DNA of 64,000 nt from Bacteroidota bacterium (GCA_023434025.1 JAEYTL010000049.1:26914-90913), one strand, 5' to 3'. Shown: positions 43,349 to 53,107, numbered from the stretch's first letter. Program-made: numbers and translations. Notes: a model not told the origin generated them from the sequence alone.

Positions 43349-44959
43349 ATGCAAAATAAATTAATAAAGGTTCATCCTGCCGATAATGTAATTGTCGCTT
43401 TGACCGATTTAAGTCAGGGAGAAAATCTGCGTTTTGAAGATGTGGAAATTACACCTGTTGCTGATGTAAAAGCTAAACACAAAATGGCTGCGACTGACTT
43501 TACAGCGGGAGATAAAATTTATATGTATGGTGTTTTGATCGGAAAAGCGGTTAAGAACATTCAAAAAGGAGAAGTGATAACCACCGAAAATGTAAAACAT
43601 CAAAGTGCAGAGGTGACCCAAAAAACGGAAACTTTTTCATGGACAGCTCCTAATGTTGACAAATGGAAAAACAGAACTTTTATGGGTTATCATCGTGAAG
43701 ACGGACAAGTGGGGACAAATAATGTCTGGTTATTTTTTCCGTTGGTTTTTTGTGAAAATAAAAACATTGAAAAGCTAAAAGAAGTTTTTGAAGTTTTAGT
43801 CCCAAAAAAATCAGACAGTTACAAATTGCTTTTGCAAAGTTTGGTCAATCAGGAAAACGGATACTCTTCTCCGGACAACGGCTCAGATAAACCCACCTTT
43901 GATAACATTGAAGTAAAATTTATCACTCACCAGGGTGGATGCGGCGGTATCAGACAAGATTCTGAAAGTCTGGCCAGGCTGTTAGCCGGTTATGTAAATA
44001 ATCCGAATGTGGCCGGTGCAACCGTATTGAGTTTAGGCTGCCAGAATTTACAGATCGAATTGTTTAAAAACACACTCAACAAAATCAATCCAAATCTTAA
44101 GAAAGAAGTATTGATTTATGAGCAACAGCAAATGGGCACGGTAGATCACATGCTGCAAACCATTATTAAAGATTCTTTTGAAGCAATCAGAAGAGCCAAT
44201 GAGATACAGCGGAAGCCAGCCCCGCTTTCAAAGTTAACCGTCGGTTTAGAATGCGGCGGTTCCGACGGATTTTCAGGTATTTCTGCCAACCCGGCCTTGG
44301 GGCATGTATCCGATGTTCTTGTTGCGCTGGGAGGAAAAAGTATATTATCTGAATTTCCGGAATTATGCGGCGTAGAGCAGGAGTTGGTAAACAGATGCGT
44401 GGATGAAGAAAAAGCCACAAAATTTTTGGCTTTAATGAAAGCTTTTGAAAAATCGGTCGTTGACGCCGGTTCTGGTTTTGATATGAATCCTTCGCCGGGA
44501 AACATCAAAGACGGCTTAATTACCGATGCCATGAAATCGGCTGGAGCAGCCAAAAAAGGAGGAACATCACCTGTAGAAGATGTTTTGGATTACGGTGAAT
44601 ATGTTTCCAGACCCGGACTAACGCTGTTAAACACACCGGGCAACGATGTGGAAAGCACGACGGCCATGGTAGGTTCGGGTGCTACGGTCGTTTTATTTAC
44701 CACAGGTTTGGGAACACCAACAGGTAACCCGATCGCTCCGGTTATTAAAGTATCTTCCAATTCTGTTCTGGCTCAAAAAATGAGCGACATTATTGATATA
44801 GATTGCGGTCCGGTGATTGATGGCAGTAAAACCATCGGAGAAATTGGCGATGTTATTTTAGAATACATTATTGAAGTGGCCAGCGGCCGCATCAGGTCAA
44901 AAGCCGATCAACTGAACCAGGATGATTTTATTCCCTGGAAAAGGGGAGTTTCTTTATAG
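43349..44959 (+). CDS. uxaA: Altronate dehydratase (UxaA)
   Basis: A 536-residue iron-dependent dehydratase converting altronate to KDG. The N-terminal 95 residues form a SAF domain (LIKVHPADNVIVALTDL). The catalytic part starts at FMGYHREDGQVGTNN and includes HQGGCGGIRQDSE, GLECGGSDGFSGISANP and TGLGTPTGNPIAPV. It closes the uronate operon and runs into a terminator shared with the convergent lacI gene. Confidence 0.92.
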   Translation: MQNKLIKVHPADNVIVALTDLSQGENLRFEDVEITPVADVKAKHKMAATDFTAGDKIYMYGVLIGKAVKNIQKGEVITTENVKHQSAEVTQKTETFSWTAPNVDKWKNRTFMGYHREDGQVGTNNVWLFFPLVFCENKNIEKLKEVFEVLVPKKSDSYKLLLQSLVNQENGYSSPDNGSDKPTFDNIEVKFITHQGGCGGIRQDSESLARLLAGYVNNPNVAGATVLSLGCQNLQIELFKNTLNKINPNLKKEVLIYEQQQMGTVDHMLQTIIKDSFEAIRRANEIQRKPAPLSKLTVGLECGGSDGFSGISANPALGHVSDVLVALGGKSILSEFPELCGVEQELVNRCVDEEKATKFLALMKAFEKSVVDAGSGFDMNPSPGNIKDGLITDAMKSAGAAKKGGTSPVEDVLDYGEYVSRPGLTLLNTPGNDVESTTAMVGSGATVVLFTTGLGTPTGNPIAPVIKVSSNSVLAQKMSDIIDIDCGPVIDGSKTIGEIGDVILEYIIEVASGRIRSKADQLNQDDFIPWKRGVSL

Positions 44960-44978
44960 TTGTTTAAATATATTTACT

Positions 44979-45011
44979 AAAAAACCGTTTAGAAATTCTA
45001 AACGGTTTTTC
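44979..45011. terminator. Bidirectional intrinsic terminator
   Basis: The arms AAAACCGTTTAGAA (44981-44994) and TTCTAAACGGTTTT (44996-45009) form a 14-bp perfect stem with A-run and T-run on either side. It lies between the convergent uxaA and lacI stop codons and can stop transcription from both. Confidence 0.88.
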
Positions 45012-45015
45012 ATTT

Positions 45016-46032
45016 TTAGTGTATTTTTTTTGTTGATTTCCGTAAAATCAGTTCCGGTTCCAGTACAACTTTTTTCTCAATTTTTATTTTGTCGGAATTG
45101 TTGACCTGCTCTAAAAACACCCTGGCGGTCATTCTTCCCATTTCCAACGGAAACTGATCAATCGTGCTGATAGAAAGCTCCATAAATTCGGTAAACGGTT
45201 CGTTACTGAAACCAATGACTGAAAAATCATTTGGAATTTTAATATTCTTTGTTTTTAATTCCTGTATAGCTCCCAATGCTGCAAAATCACTGGCCGAAAA
45301 AATAGCATCAGGCGGAGTTTTTAATTTTAGTATTTTCCTGACAGCTTTTTTTCCGTCATCAACCGAACTTTTGGTTTCAATAACATATTCATCAGTGTAA
45401 TCGATACCATTATCAAGCAATGCTTGCTTATAGCCCATGAAACGGTCTTTAAAGATTTCGATATGAATATCTCCTGTTAAGTGAACAATTCGCTTACAGC
45501 CACTGTCAATCAGATGTTGCGTTGCTTTATAGCCGCCGTCAAAGTCATTAATCGTTACAGAACTCACGTTCTTCATAGTTTTCTTTCTGTCAAAAAATAT
45601 CAACGGAACATCTTTTTTCAGTACACGCTCAAAAGAAGTAAGGTCGTTACTGGAAGTGGAAATCAAAATTCCGTCCACTTGCGAATTCAAAAGAGCCTCT
45701 ATATTATCCGCTTCTTTTTTATCATTACCGCCTGTCTGGCAAATGATTACATGATAACCGTGCGGATTGAGTTCTTCTTCGATTCCCCTGATCACAGAAC
45801 CAAAAAAATTGCTATCGATACGGGGAACAACCACTCCAACATTATTACTTTTACCACTTTTCAAAGCCAGAGCCAGCTTATTTTGCTCATAATTCATCTT
45901 AGAGGCCGTTTTAATAACCAGCTCCCGGGTTGCTTCACTGATGTTCGGATTGTTATTTAAAGCTCTCGATACGGTTGCTGCAGTGATATTTAGCTTTTTA
46001 GCAATATCATAAATGGTTGCTTTTTTCTTCAT
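45016..46032 (-). CDS. LacI-family transcriptional regulator (pectin/uronate locus)
   Basis: A full-length 338-residue regulator. Residues 5-55 are the HTH and hinge (TIYDIAKKLNITAATVSRAL). Residues 62-335 are a complete ligand-binding domain (NNVGVVVPRIDSNFFGSV, DAIFSASDFAALGAIQ, PNDFSVIGFSNEPF). It is encoded between the intracellular uronate operon and the surface pectin operon and reads toward the first. It is the best candidate to bind the TGTAATCGATTACA-type palindromes seen at three promoters. The effector is unknown; KDG or a uronate would be logical. Confidence 0.88.
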   Translation of the reverse strand: MKKKATIYDIAKKLNITAATVSRALNNNPNISEATRELVIKTASKMNYEQNKLALALKSGKSNNVGVVVPRIDSNFFGSVIRGIEEELNPHGYHVIICQTGGNDKKEADNIEALLNSQVDGILISTSSNDLTSFERVLKKDVPLIFFDRKKTMKNVSSVTINDFDGGYKATQHLIDSGCKRIVHLTGDIHIEIFKDRFMGYKQALLDNGIDYTDEYVIETKSSVDDGKKAVRKILKLKTPPDAIFSASDFAALGAIQELKTKNIKIPNDFSVIGFSNEPFTEFMELSISTIDQFPLEMGRMTARVFLEQVNNSDKIKIEKKVVLEPELILRKSTKKIH

Positions 46033-46085
46033 TAAGTGTATGAATCTAAAAATTTATCGAATATACAGTTTTTTCTTTCCGCAAA

Positions 46086-46100
46086 TGTAACAAAATTACA
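46086..46100 (-). promoter_or_regulatory. Possible lacI promoter with spaced palindrome
   Basis: On the minus strand TAATTTTG (46099 down to 46092) fits the -7 consensus TAnnTTTG, about 60 bases before the lacI start. It lies inside TGTAACAAAATTACA, an inverted repeat TGTAA-N5-TTACA. The three operators elsewhere are TGTAA-like with N4, so this could be a weak autoregulatory site. The rest of the 230-base gap holds the divergent GH28 promoter. Confidence 0.35.
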
Positions 46101-46201
46101 TTTTGAATATTTTTTTTTATTTCGAAAAGCCTGTTTTTAAAGGCCTATATTATTGATACTCTAATTTTTTTATATTATTTTTTAATTTTATAAAAAAAAG
46201 C

Positions 46202-46244
46202 TTGGTTATTATTATTGCTTTAATTATTTTTGGTAATCGATTAC
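46202..46244 (+). promoter_or_regulatory. Promoter and LacI-type operator of the surface pectin operon
   Basis: TTGG at 46202-46205 and TATTTTTG at 46225-46232 are 19 bases apart and match the -33/-7 pattern. The palindrome GTAATCGATTAC follows directly at 46233-46244 and would overlap the transcription start. The GH28 start is 18 bases further on, at 46263. A TTG-started frame runs through the operator but is not the real start. Confidence 0.8.
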
Positions 46245-46262
46245 ATTAACACATCATCATCA

Positions 46263-47744
46263 ATGAAAAGCTTATTTAAAAGGGAATTACGGTTTACAAA
46301 GTTCATCATTTTATCTGTTATTATGATTAACGTAGCATGCACGGATAAAAAGAATGCACAGTCAATAGCCGAAAACGATCCCTGGAAAGAATTAGAAATT
46401 ATTCTGAAGAATACCAAAGAACCTACATTTAAAAACAGTGATTACTCTATCCTTGACTACGGAGCTGTTGCTGACGGAAAAACAGTATGCACCACAGCAT
46501 TCAGAGATGCCATAAAAGCCTGTACTGAAAAAGGCGGAGGAAGGGTAATCGTACCTAAAGGAATATATTTTACAGGGCCGATTCATTTGGAAAACAATGT
46601 GAATCTTCACCTGGAAGACGGGGCGGAAATCAACTTCAGTACCAATCCAGATGATTATTACCCCCTGGTACATACTTCGTTCGAAGGGATGGAATTAATG
46701 AATTATTCCCCTTTGATTTATGCCAAAAACAAAAAAAATATTGCTATTACCGGTAACGGGATTCTAAACGGACAAGCCGATAAAACCAATTGGTGGCCAT
46801 GGAAAGGCAAAACCTCCGAAGGCAATGTTTATGGCTATGAACAAGGCCAGCCTTCTCAATTGGACAGCTTAAACCTGCCTGCCTTAATGGACATGGCTCA
46901 AAACGATGTGCCGCTTGAAAAGAGAATCTTTGGTAACAACCATTACCTGCGACCTAATTTTATTGAACCTTTTGATTGCGAAAACGTACTGATCAAAGGC
47001 GTAAAAATTATAAATGCTCCTTTCTGGGTTATTCACCCGATCAAATGCACGAATGTGATTGTTGACGGCGTAACGATTGACAGTCATGGACCGAATAATG
47101 ACGGCTGTGATCCGGAATACTCAAAAAATGTCATCATACAGAATTGTACCTTTAATACAGGCGACGATTGCATTGCCATTAAAGCCGGGAGAGACCACGA
47201 AGGAAGAAAAGTAGGCATCAAAAGCGAAAATATTGTGGTGAGAAATTGTAAAATGATCGATGGTCACGGAGGGGTGGTGATTGGCAGTGAAATGTCGGCC
47301 GGTGTAAAAAACGTATTTGTAGAAGATTGTCATATGGACAGCCCGCAATTAGACAGAGCCATCCGTTTAAAAACAAATACCAAACGGGGAGGAACAGTTG
47401 ACGGACTCTATGTAAGAAATATCACGGTAGGTAAGGTTAAGCAAGCCGTTTTACACATTACGATGAATTATTCTGTTTATGCGGGACAAAGGGACGGAAA
47501 TTTTATCCCCCAGATAAAAAATATCCTGTTAGAAAACATAACGGTTCAGAATGCGGGTAAATATGCCATTTTTGCTGACGGACTTGAAAATTCTCCTATA
47601 GAGAATATCACCTTCAAAAATGTTAGGATTGATACTGTTGAACAAAATTTTTCATTAAAACATGTGTCAAACCTTAAAGTAATTGACACCTATGTAAACA
47701 ACGAGAAAGTAAATGCGGATGATCAATCCGCAGCTAAAAAATAA
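46263..47744 (+). CDS. GH28 polygalacturonase, surface or periplasmic lipoprotein
   Basis: A 493-residue glycoside hydrolase family 28 enzyme that hydrolyses polygalacturonate. The N-terminus is a lipoprotein signal with lipobox NVAC (about 23-26), so it is membrane-anchored. The right-handed helix begins at YSILDYGAVADGKT. Catalytic motifs are NNDGCDPE, TGDDCIAIKAG, GHGGVVIGSE and RAIRLKTN. The true start is 46263 (MKSLFKREL). The QADKTNWWPWKGK insert resembles exo-acting members. It is the first gene of the SusCD operon, and its product galacturonate can enter through ExuT. Confidence 0.9.
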   Translation: MKSLFKRELRFTKFIILSVIMINVACTDKKNAQSIAENDPWKELEIILKNTKEPTFKNSDYSILDYGAVADGKTVCTTAFRDAIKACTEKGGGRVIVPKGIYFTGPIHLENNVNLHLEDGAEINFSTNPDDYYPLVHTSFEGMELMNYSPLIYAKNKKNIAITGNGILNGQADKTNWWPWKGKTSEGNVYGYEQGQPSQLDSLNLPALMDMAQNDVPLEKRIFGNNHYLRPNFIEPFDCENVLIKGVKIINAPFWVIHPIKCTNVIVDGVTIDSHGPNNDGCDPEYSKNVIIQNCTFNTGDDCIAIKAGRDHEGRKVGIKSENIVVRNCKMIDGHGGVVIGSEMSAGVKNVFVEDCHMDSPQLDRAIRLKTNTKRGGTVDGLYVRNITVGKVKQAVLHITMNYSVYAGQRDGNFIPQIKNILLENITVQNAGKYAIFADGLENSPIENITFKNVRIDTVEQNFSLKHVSNLKVIDTYVNNEKVNADDQSAAKK

Positions 47745-47776
47745 ACAAACTAACCTTAAAATTGACCACGCTGATT

Positions 47777-50700
47777 ATGAAAGCAAAATTATTCGTATTA
47801 AATAGGTTACGATTCATTCTGGCACTATTTATCTTTATTTCCGTATCCGCATTGCAAAAAACATATGCTCAGAATTCCATAGAGATTTCGGGTAAAGTCA
47901 TTGATGCAGGTGATAAAATGGAAATCCCGGGAGTTAACATCCTTGAAAAAGGAACAACAAACGGAGCTTCAACAGATTTTGACGGTACTTTTAAATTTAA
48001 TGTCAAATCGCCAAATGCCATCTTGATTGTAAGTTTTATGGGCTATAAAACACAGGAGGTTGAATTAAAAGGCCGGACAAATATTAATATTGAACTGGGG
48101 CAGGATCAGGAGGCTCTTGAAGAGGTAGTGCTCGTTGGATATGGATCTGTAAAAAAATCTGATTTAACAGGAGCTGTTTCAACCATATCAGGAGCCGATT
48201 TAAAAAAGCAGCCGATTTCTAATGTAGCCGAAGCCCTGACCGGACGTTTGGCCGGGGTGAGGGTAACTTCATCAGAAGGTTCACCGGATGCTGAAATCAA
48301 TATCCGCATCAGAGGAGGAGGTTCATTAACCCAGGATAGCTCACCATTGATTATTGTTGACGGATTTCCGGTTAACAGCATGAACGATATTTCTTCTTCT
48401 GATATTGAAAATATCACGGTTTTAAAAGATGCTTCTTCAACAGCTATTTATGGTTCCAGAGGGGCCAATGGTGTTGTCCTGATTACTACTAAAAGTGGAA
48501 AAAGTGGTGAAAAAATAAGTGTTTCTTATGACATGTTCACAGGCGTTAAAAAAATTGCTAAAACATTAGATGTGTTAAAGCCTGCTGACTTTGCAAAGTG
48601 GCAATATGAATATGCCTTACTGGCAGACGACATAGAATCATATGAAGAATTCTTTGGTACATACAGTGAAATAGGGCAGTATAACAATGCCCCGAATACC
48701 AATTGGCAAAGAGAAATTTATGGACGTACCGGAACAGTACAAAGCCATAGCCTGGGAGTTCGCGGCGGTTCAGACAAGTTGAATTATAATTTTAATTATA
48801 CCCGGTTTGATGAAGAAGCGATTATGCTAGGTTCATCCTTTAAGAGGGATAATATTTCACTTAATTTAAAAAATAAAATGAGTGAAAAACTGCAGTTGAA
48901 CCTTACGTTCCGTTATTCAGATACTGAAATAAAAGGAGGTGGAGCAAATGAACAAAGAGAATTTTCTACAAGCGATGCAAGGCTCAGACATAGTATAGGT
49001 TATTCTCCGATTCCGATTCCGGGTCTGATTGATGACGATGTTGATGAATCAGTTGCTGGTTATCTTGTCAACCCCTTTATTGCTGTAGCAGATAACGACC
49101 GGTTACAGGAACGCAAAAACTTTAATATGCTGGGCGGATTAACGTGGAAAATCACCAAAGACCTTCAATTAAAATCAGACTTTGGTTTAGATAATTATAA
49201 GTATGCTGATTACCGCTTTTTTGGACGTTCAACTTATTATATAAGAAATATACCTCTTGCAGAAAACCAAGGATTACCTGCATTAATCTTTAGTAATCGC
49301 GAAGATACCCGTTTCAGAAACGCCAATACACTTAATTTTGATTTTAAAAGATATCTGGGAGATGATCATCAATTAAAACTCCTTGTTGGTCATGAGTCAA
49401 TAATTTATAAATCAAATACGTTAACCAACACAATACATGGTTATCCTGATTTCTTCACTTTCCAGAATGCTATTAATTTAACTACGGAAGGTAAACCGCA
49501 ATCAGTTAGTAACTTTAATAACCCGGATGATAAATTACTATCCTTTTTTGGAAGAATCAATTATGATATTAAAAATCGCTATTTATTAACAGCAACCTTT
49601 CGTGCCGATGGTTCCAGTATATTTTTAAATGATAATGTATGGGGCTATTTTCCTTCAGCTGCTGCTGCCTGGAAAATATCAGAAGAAAACTTTTTAAAAG
49701 ATGTCAGTTGGTTAGATTTACTTAAAGTTAGGATAAGTTATGGTGAATCCGGAAATAATAATATTCCGACAGGTCAGACTTCACAAATATTTTTATCTTC
49801 TAATGTAGGTGCAACGTGGATAAACGGTGTAAACAGTTATTGGGGTCCTTCTAATGTTTTAGCTAATCCTGATTTAAAATGGGAAACAACTGTTACTCAA
49901 AATTTAGGATTAGATTATGAAGTGTTAAAAGGAAGAGTAAGTGGGTCTTTTGAATATTACAATAATATCACAAAAGATTTGTTAAACCGTTTTGATGTAG
50001 CCGGAACAGGATATCTTTTTCAGTATAGAAATATGGGTGAAATTGAAAACAAAGGATTTGAGGCAAACTTAAATATTGAAGCAATCAGGAAAGAAAATTA
50101 CGGATTAAACTTTTCATTTAATATTGGTTTCAATAAAAACAGAATTAATTCTATAGGAACTTTAGAAGATTATGAAGTGTCATCAACTTGGGCTACTACA
50201 GCAATAGGGAATGATTTTGCGGTCTGGGTTGGTCAACCAATCGGATCAATATTTGGTTATCAGAGTGATGGTCGTTATGAAGTTTCCGATTTTGATTATA
50301 ACAATGGTGTTTATACTTTGAAGGAAGGGGTCACCAATGCTTCTTCAATCGTAGGAAGTGTACAACCAGGATCTATGAAATTGAAAGATATTAATGGCGA
50401 TGGAATAGTAGATGCCAGTGATCGCGGTATAATAGGTGATGTTAATCCAAAACATACAGGAGGTTTCGTCATTAATGCTAATATTCATAATTTTGATTTA
50501 TCCGCAGCTTTTAACTGGAGTTATGGTAATGATGTTTATAATGCTACAAAAATTGAACATTCTACTGCAACAATTTCTAATCCGGATGGGCAGTACCGAA
50601 ATCTGACTACTGACATGGCAAATGGTGTCAGATGGACAAACGTTGATCCGGCTACGGGAGATTTGGTCACAGATCCAACAGCTTTGGCAGCTTTAAATGC

Positions 50701-51010
50701 GAATACGACCATGTGGTCTCCCTATTCTCCGAGATTTGTCATGACAGACTGGGCAGTAGAAGATGGTTCATTCTTAAGACTTAACACTTTAACATTGGGA
50801 TACACTTTCCCCCAGACTTTAATTGACAAATTGGGTATTTCAAGACTGAGATTATACGGAACTGCTACCAATGTATTTATTTTGACTAATTACTCTGGTT
50901 TAGATCCGGAAGTTTCTACACGTAGACAAACACCTCTAACTCCGGGAGTAGATTATTCTCCATATCCCCGAAATAGGCAATTTGTTTTTGGTTTAAATGT
51001 TAATTTTTAA
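47777..51010 (+). CDS. SusC/RagA-type TonB-dependent receptor
   Basis: A 1077-residue outer-membrane receptor for pectin oligosaccharides. After the signal peptide (ending TYAQ) there is a carboxypeptidase-regulatory domain (ISGKVIDAGDKMEIPGVN), the TonB box region EEVVLVGYGSVKKSDLTGAV, the plug with SAIYGSRGANGVVLITTKSG, and a 22-strand barrel ending in FGLNVNF with terminal Phe. The ATG at 47777 is chosen over an upstream TTG. The SusD partner starts 16 bases after its stop. Energy comes from TonB/ExbBD. Confidence 0.93.
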   Translation: MKAKLFVLNRLRFILALFIFISVSALQKTYAQNSIEISGKVIDAGDKMEIPGVNILEKGTTNGASTDFDGTFKFNVKSPNAILIVSFMGYKTQEVELKGRTNINIELGQDQEALEEVVLVGYGSVKKSDLTGAVSTISGADLKKQPISNVAEALTGRLAGVRVTSSEGSPDAEINIRIRGGGSLTQDSSPLIIVDGFPVNSMNDISSSDIENITVLKDASSTAIYGSRGANGVVLITTKSGKSGEKISVSYDMFTGVKKIAKTLDVLKPADFAKWQYEYALLADDIESYEEFFGTYSEIGQYNNAPNTNWQREIYGRTGTVQSHSLGVRGGSDKLNYNFNYTRFDEEAIMLGSSFKRDNISLNLKNKMSEKLQLNLTFRYSDTEIKGGGANEQREFSTSDARLRHSIGYSPIPIPGLIDDDVDESVAGYLVNPFIAVADNDRLQERKNFNMLGGLTWKITKDLQLKSDFGLDNYKYADYRFFGRSTYYIRNIPLAENQGLPALIFSNREDTRFRNANTLNFDFKRYLGDDHQLKLLVGHESIIYKSNTLTNTIHGYPDFFTFQNAINLTTEGKPQSVSNFNNPDDKLLSFFGRINYDIKNRYLLTATFRADGSSIFLNDNVWGYFPSAAAAWKISEENFLKDVSWLDLLKVRISYGESGNNNIPTGQTSQIFLSSNVGATWINGVNSYWGPSNVLANPDLKWETTVTQNLGLDYEVLKGRVSGSFEYYNNITKDLLNRFDVAGTGYLFQYRNMGEIENKGFEANLNIEAIRKENYGLNFSFNIGFNKNRINSIGTLEDYEVSSTWATTAIGNDFAVWVGQPIGSIFGYQSDGRYEVSDFDYNNGVYTLKEGVTNASSIVGSVQPGSMKLKDINGDGIVDASDRGIIGDVNPKHTGGFVINANIHNFDLSAAFNWSYGNDVYNATKIEHSTATISNPDGQYRNLTTDMANGVRWTNVDPATGDLVTDPTALAALNANTTMWSPYSPRFVMTDWAVEDGSFLRLNTLTLGYTFPQTLIDKLGISRLRLYGTATNVFILTNYSGLDPEVSTRRQTPLTPGVDYSPYPRNRQFVFGLNVNF

Positions 51011-51026
51011 TAAAAAAATATTGATT

Positions 51027-52808
51027 ATGAAAAATAGATTCTTAATTTCAGGAATACTTATCTTAACTTTTCTGTGCTTCTCTTGTGAAGACGATATACT
51101 TGAGGCTCAAACACAATCAACTTTAGATGAGTCGGTAATTTTTTCAACCCCCGGATTAGCAAAAGGAGCTGTAGATGGGATAAAAATACCTTTTGGAGAT
51201 CAAAATTCTTATAGAGGAAGGTTTTTACCCTGGTATGGTTTTAATACAGACATAGAGTGGTATAATTCATCTGAAACAACATCAAACGACAACCCCGATT
51301 TATGTGTATATGATACTAAACCCAACAATAGTAACATGAATACAATTAACAATGCCTGGGCAATGATGTATTTAGGGATAGAACGGGCAAACTTGTGTAT
51401 TCGCGGATTACGCACATATGGAAACCCTACACCAGATTCTGAATTGGGTTACTTGTTAGGAGAAGCTTTGACATTAAGAGCAGTCTATTATGCGGATTTA
51501 TTAAAAGCCTGGGGAGATGTTCCTGCCCGTTTTGAACCACTGACCGGACAAACGGCCTATATTCCTAAAACAAACAGAGACATTATTTACAAACAGCTTA
51601 TTCAGGATTTAGAAGAAGCAGCTACATTAGTGCCCTGGCCAAACGAAACAGCGGCAACCACAACTGTGGAAAGAATAAATAAGGCATTTGTTAAGGGACT
51701 TCGTGCCCGTTTAGCTTTAGCTGCTAGTGGTTTTCAGCAGTATCCGGATGGTATCAGAAGAAGTAATGATCCTGATCTTTCAGTGTCTAATATGTACACA
51801 ATAGCTTTCAACGAGTGTAAATCGGTTATTGAAAGTGGGACATGTCATTTAGAATCATCTTTTGAAACTCTATGGAGAAAGTACAACCAGGATAATATTA
51901 CTGCTGGAAGTGAATCTTTATGGGAAATTCCTTTTGGAGACGGAAGAGGAAGAATGCTGTTCACTTTTGCCGTTCGTCACACAAATAACGACCAACATCA
52001 TGCAAATGGAAATAACAGAGGGGGGCAATCCGGACCACTACCTTATGTGTTTTATGATTATGATGAATCAGACACAAGAAGAGATGTAACCTGTGTGCCA
52101 TATCGTTATGGAGCAGCAGTCAACGGATTTGCCAAGCAACAGTTAAACCCTTTTAACACCTGGTATTTTGGTAAATATCGATACGAGTGGATGTCACGAT
52201 TTGTAACATCAACAAATGATGATGGTGTTAACAAAATGTACATGCGTTATGCCGAAATAATTTTAATGGCTGCAGAAACTGCCAATGAGTTAGAAGGTCC
52301 GGCGGCGGCGGCTCCTTACTTAAAAATGATAAGAATGAGAGCCTTCAATCCGGCCAATCATGCCGAAAAAGTAGATGCCTATGTCAATGCCTTAACAACA
52401 AAACAGGCCATGTTTAACGCTATCATAGAGGAACACAAGTTTGAATTTACTGGCGAAATGGAACGCAAACAAGCATTAATCCGGTGGAATTTATTAAAAA
52501 CGAACATCGATCTGGCTAAGGAAAAATTATTCCGTTTAAGAGATCGGGAAGGGGAGTATGCAAATGTTCCGACTACTCTTTATACTCAATATGCAGCTGA
52601 TAATGAAACGTTAATTATTTATGGTTTAAACAGAAATGAAACAAATGACCCGGGAGCCGGATGGACCGCAACACCTTGGACAACTTTAACAGACTCTAAA
52701 ATAAATGCGATTTATCGAAATAATCCTGATACCAAACAATTCTGGCCAATTTGGCAGGTGTTTTTAGATAATAGTAACGGAACATTGATAAATGATTATG
52801 GTTACTAA
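51027..52808 (+). CDS. SusD/RagB-type glycan-binding lipoprotein
   Basis: A 593-residue surface lipoprotein that caps SusC and binds the glycan. The lipobox is LCFSC (16-20). Family features are the N-terminal EDDILEAQTQSTLDESVIF, ALTLRAVYYADLLKAWGDVPA, RLALAASGFQ in the TPR region, MRYAEIILMAAETANE and EEHKFEFTGEMERKQALIRW near the C-terminus. The start is 51027 because longer frames overlap susC and lack a signal. Gene order GH28-SusC-SusD marks a polysaccharide utilisation locus, here for pectin. Confidence 0.93.
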   Translation: MKNRFLISGILILTFLCFSCEDDILEAQTQSTLDESVIFSTPGLAKGAVDGIKIPFGDQNSYRGRFLPWYGFNTDIEWYNSSETTSNDNPDLCVYDTKPNNSNMNTINNAWAMMYLGIERANLCIRGLRTYGNPTPDSELGYLLGEALTLRAVYYADLLKAWGDVPARFEPLTGQTAYIPKTNRDIIYKQLIQDLEEAATLVPWPNETAATTTVERINKAFVKGLRARLALAASGFQQYPDGIRRSNDPDLSVSNMYTIAFNECKSVIESGTCHLESSFETLWRKYNQDNITAGSESLWEIPFGDGRGRMLFTFAVRHTNNDQHHANGNNRGGQSGPLPYVFYDYDESDTRRDVTCVPYRYGAAVNGFAKQQLNPFNTWYFGKYRYEWMSRFVTSTNDDGVNKMYMRYAEIILMAAETANELEGPAAAAPYLKMIRMRAFNPANHAEKVDAYVNALTTKQAMFNAIIEEHKFEFTGEMERKQALIRWNLLKTNIDLAKEKLFRLRDREGEYANVPTTLYTQYAADNETLIIYGLNRNETNDPGAGWTATPWTTLTDSKINAIYRNNPDTKQFWPIWQVFLDNSNGTLINDYGY

Positions 52809-52837
52809 ATAACCAATAATTAAACAGATTACATTTT

Positions 52838-52879
52838 AAAAAACTCATCATTTTGTTCATTTAAAATGATGAGTTTTTT
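52838..52879 (+). terminator. Intrinsic terminator after susD
   Basis: The arms AAAACTCATCATTTT (52840-52854) and AAAATGATGAGTTTT (52863-52877) form a 15-bp stem with an 8-base loop and a T-run, about 30 bases after the susD stop. The three lyase/esterase genes downstream therefore need their own promoter or read-through. Confidence 0.85.
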
Positions 52880-52900
52880 GTAAAGACTGAATTTAGAATT

Positions 52901-53061
52901 GAAGTGGTCTAAACTTTTTTGATTGAAGCGAAAAATAGGGATTTTTATTCCAGATTTTAGCTCTTTGAAATGTGCATAACAGAGCCTGTAGAGTAAAAAA
53001 CAGGTAAAATCTGGGAGAAAAGACCATTTTGCAGCCAATTGAAAAAAGTTTAAATCACTTC
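52901..53061. mobile_element. Short inverted-repeat element (MITE or IS remnant)
   Basis: The ends GAAGTGGTCTAAACTTTTTT (52901-52920) and the reverse complement of GAAGTGATTTAAACTTTTTT (53042-53061) match at 18 of 20 positions, and the similarity continues more weakly inward. The 161-base unit is flanked by ATT on each side, a possible 3-bp target duplication; adding one more base at each side gives TG...CA ends. A minus-strand frame of 69 codons spans it, but I recognise no transposase in it. It lies in the 299-base gap between susD and the PL10 gene. Confidence 0.65.
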
Positions 53062-53107
53062 ATTGCCTGATAATATTCATTCCAAAAGAATAAAGACTTC
53101 TAATCGT

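Noticed and set aside
46230..46262. TTG start giving a longer GH28 protein
   Set aside because: The extra codons run through the operator palindrome, and the ATG at 46263 gives a proper lipoprotein signal.
52829..53038. 69-codon minus-strand frame as a transposase remnant
   Set aside because: It spans most of the 161-bp inverted-repeat element but contains no transposase motif that I recognise, so only the element was annotated.
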